From contig WRKO01000019.1 of NCBI GenBank assembly GCA_009782215.1, positions 1 to 47,790 of the forward strand: DNA of 47,790 nucleotides, given 5' to 3'. Shown piece after piece: positions 17,159 through 25,354 of the stretch. The notes below the pieces were generated by a model that was not told the DNA's origin, did no database searches, and saw nothing but the letters and a program-made list of their open reading frames with translations. Position numbers and translations under genes: made by a program. This DNA is from Oscillospiraceae bacterium. GTDB taxonomy: Bacteria; Bacillota; Clostridia; Oscillospirales; UBA929. Within the stretch, counting starts at the first letter, position 1. Every line of letters starts with the position of its first letter.

Positions 17159-17864
17159 CCGGAGAAAACAATTTTTTGTTACGTTCGCCGCCTTTGTGGT
17201 GCTGGGAGCGGCGTTCAAGGTCATGGTACTGGTTGAAGGATTTACCGAAGTGCGCCCGGTCAACGCCATTCCCCCGGTCGCCGGACTCGCGTTCGGATGG
17301 GTGGGCGCGATTGCCTGCGGAATCGGGAATCTTGCGGCGGATTTGTTCGGCGGCTTTGGATGGAGTTCGGTGCTGGGCGTTATCGCAAATTTTGTCGCGG
17401 CGTATCTCCCGTACAGATTGTGGCACTTGTTTTCCAACGAAGCGCCTAATGTGCGAAGCCGCAAAAACATATTGCTGTATTTGCTCATCTGCCTGATAAG
17501 CGCGTTTACCGTGGCATGGTTTTTGTCCTTTGGGCTGTATACCTTTTTTGGGCTTTGGATAGCGCAAATATACGTCTATGTGTTTTTCAACAATCTAGGC
17601 TTTTCGGTGATGTTCGGTCTGCCTCTGCTGATTATCCTGACATCGGATTCGGTTTCGATACAATGCCGTAAGCGCAGCGGGCATATACTCCTTGGGAAGC
17701 TGCTTGGAATCAAGCTGAAAAAGCCGGTTTGCGCCGTATATTTGCTGTTGATGACGGTTATTTTTGTCTGTGTGTTTTTTGCGGGCATGAATCCGAAAGA
17801 CGCGTCGTGGCTGCATGTTTTATCGGCGTTATCGCTTGCGGGATTGGTGTGCCAGATACTATAA
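17148..17864 (+). CDS. ECF-S-component-like membrane protein
   Basis: 238 residues with about six membrane helices. The segment EVRPVNAIPPVAGLAFGWVGAI then CGIGNLAADLFGG resembles the substrate-binding (S) components of energy-coupling-factor vitamin transporters, though no EcfA or EcfT is encoded here. The same segment recurs in the membrane domain of the next gene (RPASALPPVFGLMLG...GCAIGNLAADILSG), so the two are paralogous. ATG at 17148 was chosen for the GGAG 5-7 bases before it; upstream in-frame codons overlap the DMT gene. A small-molecule sensor or importer is likely. Confidence 0.65.
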   Translation: MQISRRKQFFVTFAAFVVLGAAFKVMVLVEGFTEVRPVNAIPPVAGLAFGWVGAIACGIGNLAADLFGGFGWSSVLGVIANFVAAYLPYRLWHLFSNEAPNVRSRKNILLYLLICLISAFTVAWFLSFGLYTFFGLWIAQIYVYVFFNNLGFSVMFGLPLLIILTSDSVSIQCRKRSGHILLGKLLGIKLKKPVCAVYLLLMTVIFVCVFFAGMNPKDASWLHVLSALSLAGLVCQIL

Positions 17865-17880
17865 AGGGAGTGATTCGCAC

Positions 17881-19626
17881 ATGCAAAAAAGATGGGTGAA
17901 TATCAGAAACACCTTTTTGACGGCAGTGGCCTTCTTCGCGGTCAGTATGCCGTTTCGGGAGCTTTTCAATGTCATGGAAGTGACCGAAATGCGTCCGGCA
18001 AGCGCGCTGCCGCCTGTCTTCGGTCTTATGCTCGGCCTGCCCGGCGCTGTCGGCTGCGCCATTGGGAATTTAGCGGCCGACATACTGTCGGGCTACGGCT
18101 TTGCGATATGCGCGCCGGGGTTTGCGGCGCAGTTTATTTACGGCGCGCTGCCGCTGCTGCTGTGGAATATCCTCAAGCGCCACGACGCTGAGAAACCCGA
18201 TTTTTTCAGATTGAACAACGTAAAAAACGTCATTCGATATATCGGGATTATCCTCGTCAGCTCCGTGGCTATGGCGGCGATGCTGGGGGGCATCATACAG
18301 ATGCTGAATATCAGCCCGTTCTTCTCCTCCGCGACGCTGATGTTTTTCTTCAATAACTTTGTGTTTTCGATGGTGCTTGGGATCCCGCTGGTTATTTTTA
18401 TGTCGTTTCAAAAGCTGAAGGCCAAAGGTTCGGGGCTTGCGCTCAACGAGCGCTTCGTTCTGATGTTTCTGACGCTCGGCGTCGTTTCGGCGATTCTGCT
18501 CGGTGTTTTCGCTTACGCCGAGCTGTCGCGCATCATAGACGACCCGCTTACGATGTGGAATACCATTTACACCTACATAGCGGTCAATATCTTCATCTTT
18601 AATTTAATCACGGTGGTTTTCCTGTGGTATTCGGAAAAAAACATAACGGTGCCCGTTGAGCTAATCTCCGAAATCGCCCAAAACTATATCAGCGACGATA
18701 ACGAAAAGGAGAGCAGCGCCGCAATCGCCGCCAGATGTGCGGCCATTGCCAAAAACACAAGCGAAACCGGCGTATTGGCCGAGGCGTTCCGCACAATGAT
18801 TCTTGACTTGGAAACCTACATCAGCAACTTGATGAAGGTGACTGCGGAAAAGGAGCGAATCGGCGCGGAGTTGGACGTTGCCACAAAGATACAGGCAAGT
18901 ATGCTGCCGAGCATTTTCCCCGCCTTCCCCGAACGTCCTGAGTTTGACATATACGCCAGTATGCAGCCCGCCAAGGAGGTCGGCGGCGACTTTTACGATA
19001 TGTTCCTGCTTGACGGCAATACCCTCGCTATCGTCATGGCGGATGTCTCGGGCAAGGGCGTACCCGCCGCGCTGTTCATGGTCATTGCCAAGACGCTGAT
19101 TAAAAACAACGCGCAGTCCGGCAAAAGCCCCAAAGAGGTTTTTGAGGCGGTCAACAATATCTTATGTGAAAACAACGACGCGGGGATGTTCGTTACGGCG
19201 ATTCTGGGTTATTTCGATATCCCAACCGGACGCTTCACCTTCGTTAACGCAGGGCATAATCCCCCGCTTCTGCGCTCAGGGCAGAATCTGTTTAACTGGC
19301 TGAAAACAAAACCCGACTTTATCTTGGCAGGGATGGATAATATATCATATAAGCAGCATGAGGTGCTTTTGTCTCCCGGCGACGAGCTGTTCCTGTACAC
19401 AGACGGCGTGACGGAGGCGGTGAACAACCAAGACGAGCTGTTTTCCGACCCGCGCCTGCTGGAAACGGCGAATCAGTTGGGTTCGGACAGCCAAGAGCGG
19501 CTGTCCCTACAGGAATTTACCGTATCAATTAAGCGCGAGATTGATATTTTTGCGGAGGGCGCGGAGCAGGCCGACGACATTACCATGCTGGCGCTGCGGT
19601 ATATAGGGGGGACGCGACGTGAATAA
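17881..19626 (+). CDS. Membrane sensor fused to a SpoIIE/RsbU-type PP2C phosphatase
   Basis: 581 residues. About 1-255: seven or eight membrane helices, the first part homologous to the ECF-S-like protein upstream. About 255-345: a linker and coiled coil (TAEKERIGAELDVATKIQASMLP), typical ahead of RsbU-like domains. About 350-575: a PPM phosphatase with GGDFYD, ADVSGKGVPAALFM, NAGHNPPLL, YTDGVTEA and ADDITML, so the metal-binding Asp residues are present. It should dephosphorylate the STAS proteins. The start is ATG at 17881 after GGGAG. It overlaps the RsbW-like gene by 8 bases. The ligand sensed by the membrane part is unknown. Confidence 0.9.
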   Translation: MQKRWVNIRNTFLTAVAFFAVSMPFRELFNVMEVTEMRPASALPPVFGLMLGLPGAVGCAIGNLAADILSGYGFAICAPGFAAQFIYGALPLLLWNILKRHDAEKPDFFRLNNVKNVIRYIGIILVSSVAMAAMLGGIIQMLNISPFFSSATLMFFFNNFVFSMVLGIPLVIFMSFQKLKAKGSGLALNERFVLMFLTLGVVSAILLGVFAYAELSRIIDDPLTMWNTIYTYIAVNIFIFNLITVVFLWYSEKNITVPVELISEIAQNYISDDNEKESSAAIAARCAAIAKNTSETGVLAEAFRTMILDLETYISNLMKVTAEKERIGAELDVATKIQASMLPSIFPAFPERPEFDIYASMQPAKEVGGDFYDMFLLDGNTLAIVMADVSGKGVPAALFMVIAKTLIKNNAQSGKSPKEVFEAVNNILCENNDAGMFVTAILGYFDIPTGRFTFVNAGHNPPLLRSGQNLFNWLKTKPDFILAGMDNISYKQHEVLLSPGDELFLYTDGVTEAVNNQDELFSDPRLLETANQLGSDSQERLSLQEFTVSIKREIDIFAEGAEQADDITMLALRYIGGTRRE

Positions 19627-20017
19627 ATGTATCGTCAAGGCCACATTGGAGAATATGAGCGCGGTTCTGGATTTTGTGAACGCGCATCTGGAAGACTGCC
19701 CGCCCAAAACCAAAAACAAGATAGCCGTCGCCGTGGATGAGATATTTTCCAACATCGCCCGCTATGCCTATCACCCCGAAGCCGGCGACGTGACGGTTCG
19801 CATTTCAGTGGGCAGCGACATAACAATAGTGTTTGAGGACAGCGGCGCAGCCTATGACCCGCTTGCCAAAAGCGACCCCGATGTTTCGCTGTCCGCCGGG
19901 GAGCGCGATATCGGGGGCTTGGGCATCTTCATGGTGAAGAACATCATGGATTCGGTGGAGTACAGGCGCGAGGGGGATAAGAATATCCTGACGATTAAGA
20001 AAGGGCTGAATGGATAA
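19619..20017 (+). CDS. RsbW/SpoIIAB-like anti-sigma factor serine kinase
   Basis: 132 residues, a GHKL ATPase with N box AVDEIFSNIARYAY, G1 box FEDSGAAYDPL and G2 box GGLGIFMVKNIMD. Such proteins phosphorylate STAS antagonists and hold a sigma factor or another target. The start is GTG at 19619, overlapping the phosphatase stop by 8 bases. It is the last gene of the cluster. With no sigma factor within 28 kb on the right or 19 kb on the left in this window, the target is either encoded elsewhere or is not a sigma factor. Confidence 0.92.
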   Translation: MNKCIVKATLENMSAVLDFVNAHLEDCPPKTKNKIAVAVDEIFSNIARYAYHPEAGDVTVRISVGSDITIVFEDSGAAYDPLAKSDPDVSLSAGERDIGGLGIFMVKNIMDSVEYRREGDKNILTIKKGLNG

Positions 20018-20058
20018 GGCGGTGAACCCCGCGAACCTTTCAGCAGACTTTTACGCTT

Positions 20059-20092
20059 GCTATAGCCAACATTTCACGCTTCCCTTTCCGTG
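20059..20092 (+). repeat. 34-bp direct repeat, right copy
   Basis: Exact match to 6960-6993. Here it overlaps the 3' end of the minus-strand ABC-2 permease gene and encodes its last residues (near TVTEREA) and its stop codon. Confidence 0.85.
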
Positions 20093-21285
20093 ACTGTGCT
20101 GCTGAAATGGCGCTCGGATTGGTTTTGATGCTTGCCGACGGCCAGCGACAGGGAGAAGAACGCCCCGGCGAACGCAAGCTGAATGAGCATCCCCAGCCAG
20201 ACAGGCTGCATGGCGCTTGCGTCAAAAACGGTCAGGGCGCTGATATCGTCCAGTGCCAGCACATACCAGTAGGTGGGCAGAAACCTCGCCACCGCCAGCA
20301 CTCCGGAACCCAGCATCTCAAGCGGCACAAACACGCCGCCGAGGAAGCACAGCACCAGCCCTCCCGCGTTGGCCGCCGCGTTTTGAGCGGTGGCGCTGCG
20401 GGCAAAGGAGCCAATCAGTGCCGCGAATGTCAGCGCGACGACAGTGTACACCAGCGAGTTGAGCAGCATCAGCGCGATGATGCGCCCGTCCGTCCCCGGC
20501 AGCTTGGAGCCGTACATGACAAATCCGGTCGCCGTCAGCAGGAGCCATCCCAACAGGCCTATCACGCCGCCATACAAAATTTGCTGGCCGCCCAGAGAAC
20601 GCGCTTTAATCGGGGCGCAAAGGTTCCGCATCCGCAGGTCGGGGCGGCGGAATGAGAGCGTGATATTGGTGATGCAAAGGATATTCAGCACAAGCAGGAT
20701 ATAACTCAGCATTTGATGAAACATCAGATACGCCGGGTCGATGGGGGCGCTTTCGCCGAACCATTTCTTTTCAACGGCGGCCTCCGCCGACAGGTCGCTG
20801 AGAACCGCCGAGACAAGCTCCGCTTCGTCCCAATCGCCGCCGCCGGCCAGATAGACGCGCGCCAGATTGAGGTATTGGTTGACCAGACTGTCGGCGTAAA
20901 ACCCTCTTGCCGTATGGGTCGTGACGACCGTTTCCAGTTCCGGGGCGCCGCCGGAGAGAAAGCTGTCCCGAAACCCCGGCGGAAGAAAAACGATGTAATC
21001 GGTGGCATGGTAGAAGGTGGCGTCCTGAAGCGTCCGCCTGTCGTCCTCAAAGACCGCTTCCTCCCCATGCTTCCGCATATACGCCGCCAAGCCGTCTGTC
21101 AGGGGACTGTCCCCGTCGCGGTTGACGACGGTGAAGCTGGGTTTGATCCCGGAGAAATTGGTGCTGGCCGTTTCTATGTGCAGGGCGGTCATCACGATCG
21201 AGAGCGTCATAAAAACAGTGAGATATAACAGCAGCGAGAGGTAACGCCGCTTGCAGATAATCATGCATGTCTTAAATACTTTCAT
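20074..21285 (-). CDS. ABC-2 type transporter permease (second)
   Basis: 403 residues: one N-terminal helix (about 15-36), a large extracytoplasmic domain (about 40-210), then five helices (about 215-390), the ABC-2/YhgE-like layout. It includes the ABC-2 segment LGGVFVPLEMLGSGVLAVARFLPTYWY. Its start overlaps the end of the first permease by 14 bases, so the two are coupled and probably heterodimerise. With the ATPase at 22418 they form an exporter of DrrAB type; the substrate is unknown. The last residues fall inside the 34-bp repeat. Confidence 0.88.
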   Translation of the reverse strand: MKVFKTCMIICKRRYLSLLLYLTVFMTLSIVMTALHIETASTNFSGIKPSFTVVNRDGDSPLTDGLAAYMRKHGEEAVFEDDRRTLQDATFYHATDYIVFLPPGFRDSFLSGGAPELETVVTTHTARGFYADSLVNQYLNLARVYLAGGGDWDEAELVSAVLSDLSAEAAVEKKWFGESAPIDPAYLMFHQMLSYILLVLNILCITNITLSFRRPDLRMRNLCAPIKARSLGGQQILYGGVIGLLGWLLLTATGFVMYGSKLPGTDGRIIALMLLNSLVYTVVALTFAALIGSFARSATAQNAAANAGGLVLCFLGGVFVPLEMLGSGVLAVARFLPTYWYVLALDDISALTVFDASAMQPVWLGMLIQLAFAGAFFSLSLAVGKHQNQSERHFSSTVTEREA

Positions 21286-22405
21286 AACGCTGCCTCCTTA
21301 AAAACAGGGACGCTGCCGTGAAAAACACAACGGTCATCGCCAGAATAATCCCGAGGTTGAGCAAATATCGGTCATAGGTGTCGTAGTAATACAGGCAGTA
21401 AAACGAGTCGGCAATCCGCGCCGCGGGATTGAGCCAAGAGATCATGGCCGCGTGTTCGGCCACGATGTAGTTGACGCCCTGCACCATCAGCCCGGAGAGG
21501 AAGCTGCATACCATGCAGAAGGTAATCAGTATGGCGATCTTCACTTGCTCTTTGAATTTGGACATCGCCGCAATCATCGCGCCGAACGCCACGCCCAGCA
21601 GGCTGCCCGCCAGACAGGTCAGCAGCACCAGCCAGAGCTTTGAGCCGAAATCGGTCCCCAAGACAAAAACGATGTATGCAACCACAACGATTACGCCGGT
21701 CAGGTGTACGGTCAGCCCGCCCAGCAGGTCGCAGACGGCCGCGCCCCAATTCCCGAGCGGGGCGACGGTGCGCCGAGCGCCCAGCGGCGAGAGGTTGGCT
21801 TGCAGGTAGACCACGGTTATCAGCCCCTGAAAGCCCCCGTACAGGCAGACCATCGCCAGCAGCGCGTAGAAGTAGCTGATTCTGTTGCTGGGCGGGTTTT
21901 GCGCGAGGGATATCTCCTTCGTATAGTCTGCCCATTGCAGCAGCGCGGGCAAGTCGTTCACGGCGCCGGGGTTGGAGGCAAGAATCAGCGCGACGCTGTT
22001 TCTTGTTTGCAGATAACGGTCTAAAAAGCCCTTGGCGATGGTTTGGTTGATATCGTCGCCGGTGACAATCAGCGCGGGCGGCTCCCCGGCTAGGATGTAC
22101 CCCTCGATTTCGCCCTTCACCAGCGCCGCGTCGGCGTCCGCCGCGTCGCCGAAGGCGGTCAGCTCAAACAGCCCGTCCTCGCCGGAAACCGATTCCAGCG
22201 CCGAGCGGAAAGCCGCGTCCCGGTGGTAGGCGGCGTCGTCAACAACGCCGAGCGGAAAAGCCCGGAGCTGCCCCACGGTGTCGAGGGAGGTGAAGGTGAA
22301 GAAAAACATCGTCGAAAGCAGCAGGGGGAAAATCCATGTCCAAAACATGGATTCCTTTTCACGCAGACCGCAAAGGACGCGCTTGGAGTAAATATTCCAA
22401 AACAT
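21272..22405 (-). CDS. ABC-2 type transporter permease (first)
   Basis: 377 residues with the same layout as its partner: N-terminal helix (20-42), extracytoplasmic domain to about 185, five helices, and the short conserved WLNPAARIADSFYCL near the C terminus. It begins 12 bases after the ATPase stop, with GGGGGCG ahead of the ATG. It forms the membrane channel with the 20074 product. Export of lipids, peptides or antimicrobials is typical for the family; nothing here points to one. Confidence 0.88.
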   Translation of the reverse strand: MFWNIYSKRVLCGLREKESMFWTWIFPLLLSTMFFFTFTSLDTVGQLRAFPLGVVDDAAYHRDAAFRSALESVSGEDGLFELTAFGDAADADAALVKGEIEGYILAGEPPALIVTGDDINQTIAKGFLDRYLQTRNSVALILASNPGAVNDLPALLQWADYTKEISLAQNPPSNRISYFYALLAMVCLYGGFQGLITVVYLQANLSPLGARRTVAPLGNWGAAVCDLLGGLTVHLTGVIVVVAYIVFVLGTDFGSKLWLVLLTCLAGSLLGVAFGAMIAAMSKFKEQVKIAILITFCMVCSFLSGLMVQGVNYIVAEHAAMISWLNPAARIADSFYCLYYYDTYDRYLLNLGIILAMTVVFFTAASLFLRRQRYESI

Positions 22406-22417
22406 TTTCAGCGCCCC

Positions 22418-23350
22418 CTAATCCTTCAAGTCCTTGCCGGTGATTTCCAAAAAGACGTCGTTTAGGGTGGGCGGCTCGGAAAAGACGCTCCCGAACGCGA
22501 TTTGACGGCGCGTAAGCACGTCCAGCACCGCGCCCAGACGGTGGATTTCGGAGGCGCAGCGGGCGGTTAGGGTATGGCCGTCGTATTCCGTCTGAACAAG
22601 GCCGTCTATGGCTTTGATTTCATCCAGCGCGGCGCCGGACAGGCCGTAGACCTCCACGGTCAGCTTCTCGCCGGCGCGAATCATCGCTTTCAAATCCTCC
22701 TTGGTGCCGATGGCGACGGATTTCCCTTTGTCCATAATCATAATCCGCGAGCAGAGCTGCTCCACTTCCTCCATGTAATGCGAGGTGTATACAATGGTCG
22801 CGCCGCCGCGGTTCAGCTCCCGGATGCCCTCTAAAATATGATTGCGGCTTTGCGGATCCACCGCCACGGTCGGCTCGTCGAGAAAAATCAGCTCCGGCTT
22901 GTGCGCGATGCCGCAGGCGATGTTCAGCCGCCTCAGCAGCCCCCCGCTGAGCTTTTTGGGCAGGAACTTGCGAAATTCACCTAGGCCGGTGAATTCAATG
23001 GCCTCGTCCAGCAACGCCCGGCGCCGCTTTTTGTCCGGCACGTAAAGGCCGCAGAAATAGTCAATGTTCTCAACCACCGTCAGCTCATTGAACACCGCCA
23101 CATTCTGCATGACCACGCCAATCCGCCGCTTGTTTCTGTAATGCTCCGGGGTCATAGGCTCCCCGAACAGCGAAACGCTGCCCTTGCTGTATTTCAGCAG
23201 CGAGAGCATACAGTTGATGGCGGTGGTCTTGCCCGACCCGTTCGGCCCCAGCAGTCCGAAGATTTCTCCTTTTTTGACCTCGAGGTTAAAATGGTCCAGC
23301 GCGATTAAGTCCCCGTACCGTTTCACCAGATTGCTTACCTGAATCATCAT
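22418..23350 (-). CDS. ABC transporter ATP-binding protein (DrrA/CcmA type)
   Basis: 310 residues. Walker A GPNGSGKTT, Q loop VVMQN, signature LSGGLLRRLN (fifth residue L for Q, common in this subfamily), Walker B LIFLDEPTVAVDP and H loop YTSHYMEE. The C-terminal 80 residues are the regulatory extension of DrrA-like proteins. GGAAAGGAG precedes the ATG. First gene of a three-gene operon whose upstream region holds a 19-bp palindrome. Confidence 0.93.
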   Translation of the reverse strand: MMIQVSNLVKRYGDLIALDHFNLEVKKGEIFGLLGPNGSGKTTAINCMLSLLKYSKGSVSLFGEPMTPEHYRNKRRIGVVMQNVAVFNELTVVENIDYFCGLYVPDKKRRRALLDEAIEFTGLGEFRKFLPKKLSGGLLRRLNIACGIAHKPELIFLDEPTVAVDPQSRNHILEGIRELNRGGATIVYTSHYMEEVEQLCSRIMIMDKGKSVAIGTKEDLKAMIRAGEKLTVEVYGLSGAALDEIKAIDGLVQTEYDGHTLTARCASEIHRLGAVLDVLTRRQIAFGSVFSEPPTLNDVFLEITGKDLKD

Positions 23351-23366
23351 GCGCCGCTCCTTTCCG

Positions 23367-23385
23367 TGTATACTGTAAGTATACA
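23367..23385 (-). promoter_or_regulatory. Palindromic operator of the ABC-2 operon
   Basis: TGTATACT-GTA-AGTATACA, perfect 8-base arms, 17 bases upstream of the ATPase ATG; read on the minus strand it contains TATACT. It resembles sites of GntR/YtrA- or PadR-type repressors that sit over promoters of ABC exporters. The regulator gene is not in the window. Confidence 0.6.
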
Positions 23386-23452
23386 GGAGGGCGGCGCAGT
23401 ATCATAGTGAGCGTCGTCACAATATTGGGCGCGGGCTATATGACATTTGTCA

Positions 23453-24598
23453 TCAATGTCCCAGCAGCCTCTCCGCCTCTTTCATGTTTTCCATAACCGG
23501 CACGGCAAAGGGGCAGCGGGTTTCGCAATGCCCGCAGGCGACGCAATCGGCACCTGTTTGTCCAAGGGCGCGGTAATGGGCGCGGACAGACGGCGGGACG
23601 TTGGCTGTGTCCAGCCTCGCGATGTCGAGGGCTTTGTTCACAGCGGCAATGTCGATTCCGGCGGGGCAAGGCTGGCAGTGACTGCAATACAGGCAAGCGC
23701 CGCGCAGGCCGCCGCGGATGGAGCTTAGGATTTCTGTGTAGTCACGCTCCGCGTCGCCGAGGGTCAGGTATTTGACCGTATCGTCTATCTCCTCCGCCGT
23801 CGCGCAGCCGGGCAGCACGCTGGCCACGGCGGGGCGGGAGAGGGCGTAATGGACGCACTGCGCGACGGTGAGCGGTTTGCCGAACGGCGTATGCTCCGGC
23901 GAGATGAGTTTGCCCGCGCCGAGCGTTTTCATAGCGGTGATGCCGACTTTTTTCTGTTCGCAAAGCCTGTATAACTCCGCCCGTTTAGGCTCCACACCGA
24001 CAAAGCTGTCGGCGTCGAAGCCGTTTTCGAGGTGGGTGAAGATGCTCTCGCCGGTGGGGATGATGTCGAAGGCCGGATTGATGGAAAACATCATCAGCTC
24101 TGGCAGGCCGGTGTTGACCGCCTTCATCGCCGTCACCGGGTTGTGGGAACTGAACCCGATATGGCCGATATCGCCCTTTTCCTTCAGCCTGAGGGCGTAA
24201 TCGGCGATTCCTGTTTCAAACACATTCTTGTAATCCTCTTCCGAATCAATGAAAAACAGCATCCCGAAGTCAATATATCCGCCGCAGAGCCGCAGATGCG
24301 CCTCGAAATAACGCTTCACCACCGGCAGGTCGCGGCTGATGTCATACTGCTGGCCGATATCGGTTGAGCAGATATGCCCCTGAATCATCACGTCCTTGCG
24401 CCGCGTGCCCAGCGCTTTGGCAAGGTGTTCGCGTATCTCCGCCCCGGGCATGAAGATGTCAAAGAGATTGATTCCGTGTCCAATCGCCGCGTCAACGGCG
24501 CGTTTAACCTGCCCGTACGGCTTGCCGTCCAGATGCTCGCAGCCAAGCCCGATAACGCCCGCCCGCTTGCCGGTATGTCCAATTTCACGGTATATCAT
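23453..24598 (-). CDS. Aldo/keto-reductase-fold protein with C-terminal Fe-S clusters
   Basis: 381 residues. About 1-285 form an AKR barrel (IGHTGKRAGVIGLGCEHLDG ... HIGFSSHNP ... TAMKTLGAGKL ... PAVASVLPGCATAEE). About 298-365 hold two ferredoxin-like motifs, CLYCSHCQPCP and CVACGHCETRCP. The AKR catalytic tetrad looks incomplete: after the Asp in FDIF no Tyr is in place, QGHI replaces the Lys-bearing strand, and LFFID replaces the LLH His. It is therefore perhaps an electron-transfer or non-classical enzyme. Only 5 bases separate it from pstB2, so it is the last gene of the pst operon. Confidence 0.82.
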   Translation of the reverse strand: MIYREIGHTGKRAGVIGLGCEHLDGKPYGQVKRAVDAAIGHGINLFDIFMPGAEIREHLAKALGTRRKDVMIQGHICSTDIGQQYDISRDLPVVKRYFEAHLRLCGGYIDFGMLFFIDSEEDYKNVFETGIADYALRLKEKGDIGHIGFSSHNPVTAMKAVNTGLPELMMFSINPAFDIIPTGESIFTHLENGFDADSFVGVEPKRAELYRLCEQKKVGITAMKTLGAGKLISPEHTPFGKPLTVAQCVHYALSRPAVASVLPGCATAEEIDDTVKYLTLGDAERDYTEILSSIRGGLRGACLYCSHCQPCPAGIDIAAVNKALDIARLDTANVPPSVRAHYRALGQTGADCVACGHCETRCPFAVPVMENMKEAERLLGH

Positions 24599-24603
24599 CG
24601 CCG

Positions 24604-25353
24604 TTATCCAAACCTCCCCGTTACATAGTCGCTGGTACGCTGGTCTTTCGGGTTGGAGAAAATCTCCGTGTTGGTTCCTTCCTCAATCAGCCGCCCCATC
24701 AGCATAAACGCCACGCGGTTGGAAATGCGCCCGGCCTGCTGTACGTTGTGCGGGGCGATAATGATGGTGAACCGTTCCTTCAGTTGTGTCAGCGAGTCCT
24801 CAATTTTGGCCGTTGATATCGGGTCGAGGCCGGAGCAGGGCCTGTCTAAAAGAATGACCTCCGGCTTCAACGCCAGCACCCGCGCGATGCACAGCCGTTG
24901 CTGCTGGCCGCCGGACAGGCTCATCGCCGGCGCTTTCAGCCGGTTTTTCACGTCGTCCCACAGCGCCGCCATCCGCAACGCCTCCTCCACCGTCTCCGAG
25001 AGCGCCCCGGCGCCCTTTTTGCCGCGCAGGCGCGGCCCGTAGGCGACGTTGTCGAAGATGGAAATCGGGAGCGGCGTGGGGACGTCAAAGACCATCCCCA
25101 CCCTGCGGCGCAGCTCGGTCACATTCACATCGGAATCGTAGACGCTCTTTCCGTCTATCAGAATCCTCCCCTCCGTGCGTACGTCCGGGGTCAGGTCAAT
25201 CAGGCGGTTGAGCGAACGGAGCAGAGAGGTAATCCCGCTGTTGGCGGGGCCGATGACGGAGAGGATTTGGTTTGCGGGGATGCCGAGGTTCAGGCCGAAA
25301 ACGGCCTGCTTGTCTTGGTAGAAGATATTGAGGTCTTTAATCTCAATTTTCAT
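24604..25353 (-). CDS. Degenerate PstB-like ATP-binding subunit (PstB2)
   Basis: 249 residues, clearly PstB-like (LRSLNRLIDL, LSGGQQQRLCIAR, CSGLDPIST, YVTGRFG end). Key residues are altered: Walker A reads G35-PANSG-I41-T-S, lacking Lys (usual GPSGCGKST); the Q loop has D90 for Gln (VFDVPTPLP); Walker B reads LLDRP, with Arg171 for the catalytic Glu. LSGGQ (146-150) and the H-loop His202 are intact. Each change was checked on the minus-strand codons. It can hardly hydrolyse ATP alone but could supply LSGGQ to a partner. It begins 1 base after pstA. Compare pstB1 at 27872, which has the opposite defect. Confidence 0.9.
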   Translation of the reverse strand: MKIEIKDLNIFYQDKQAVFGLNLGIPANQILSVIGPANSGITSLLRSLNRLIDLTPDVRTEGRILIDGKSVYDSDVNVTELRRRVGMVFDVPTPLPISIFDNVAYGPRLRGKKGAGALSETVEEALRMAALWDDVKNRLKAPAMSLSGGQQQRLCIARVLALKPEVILLDRPCSGLDPISTAKIEDSLTQLKERFTIIIAPHNVQQAGRISNRVAFMLMGRLIEEGTNTEIFSNPKDQRTSDYVTGRFG

Positions 25354-25354
25354 C

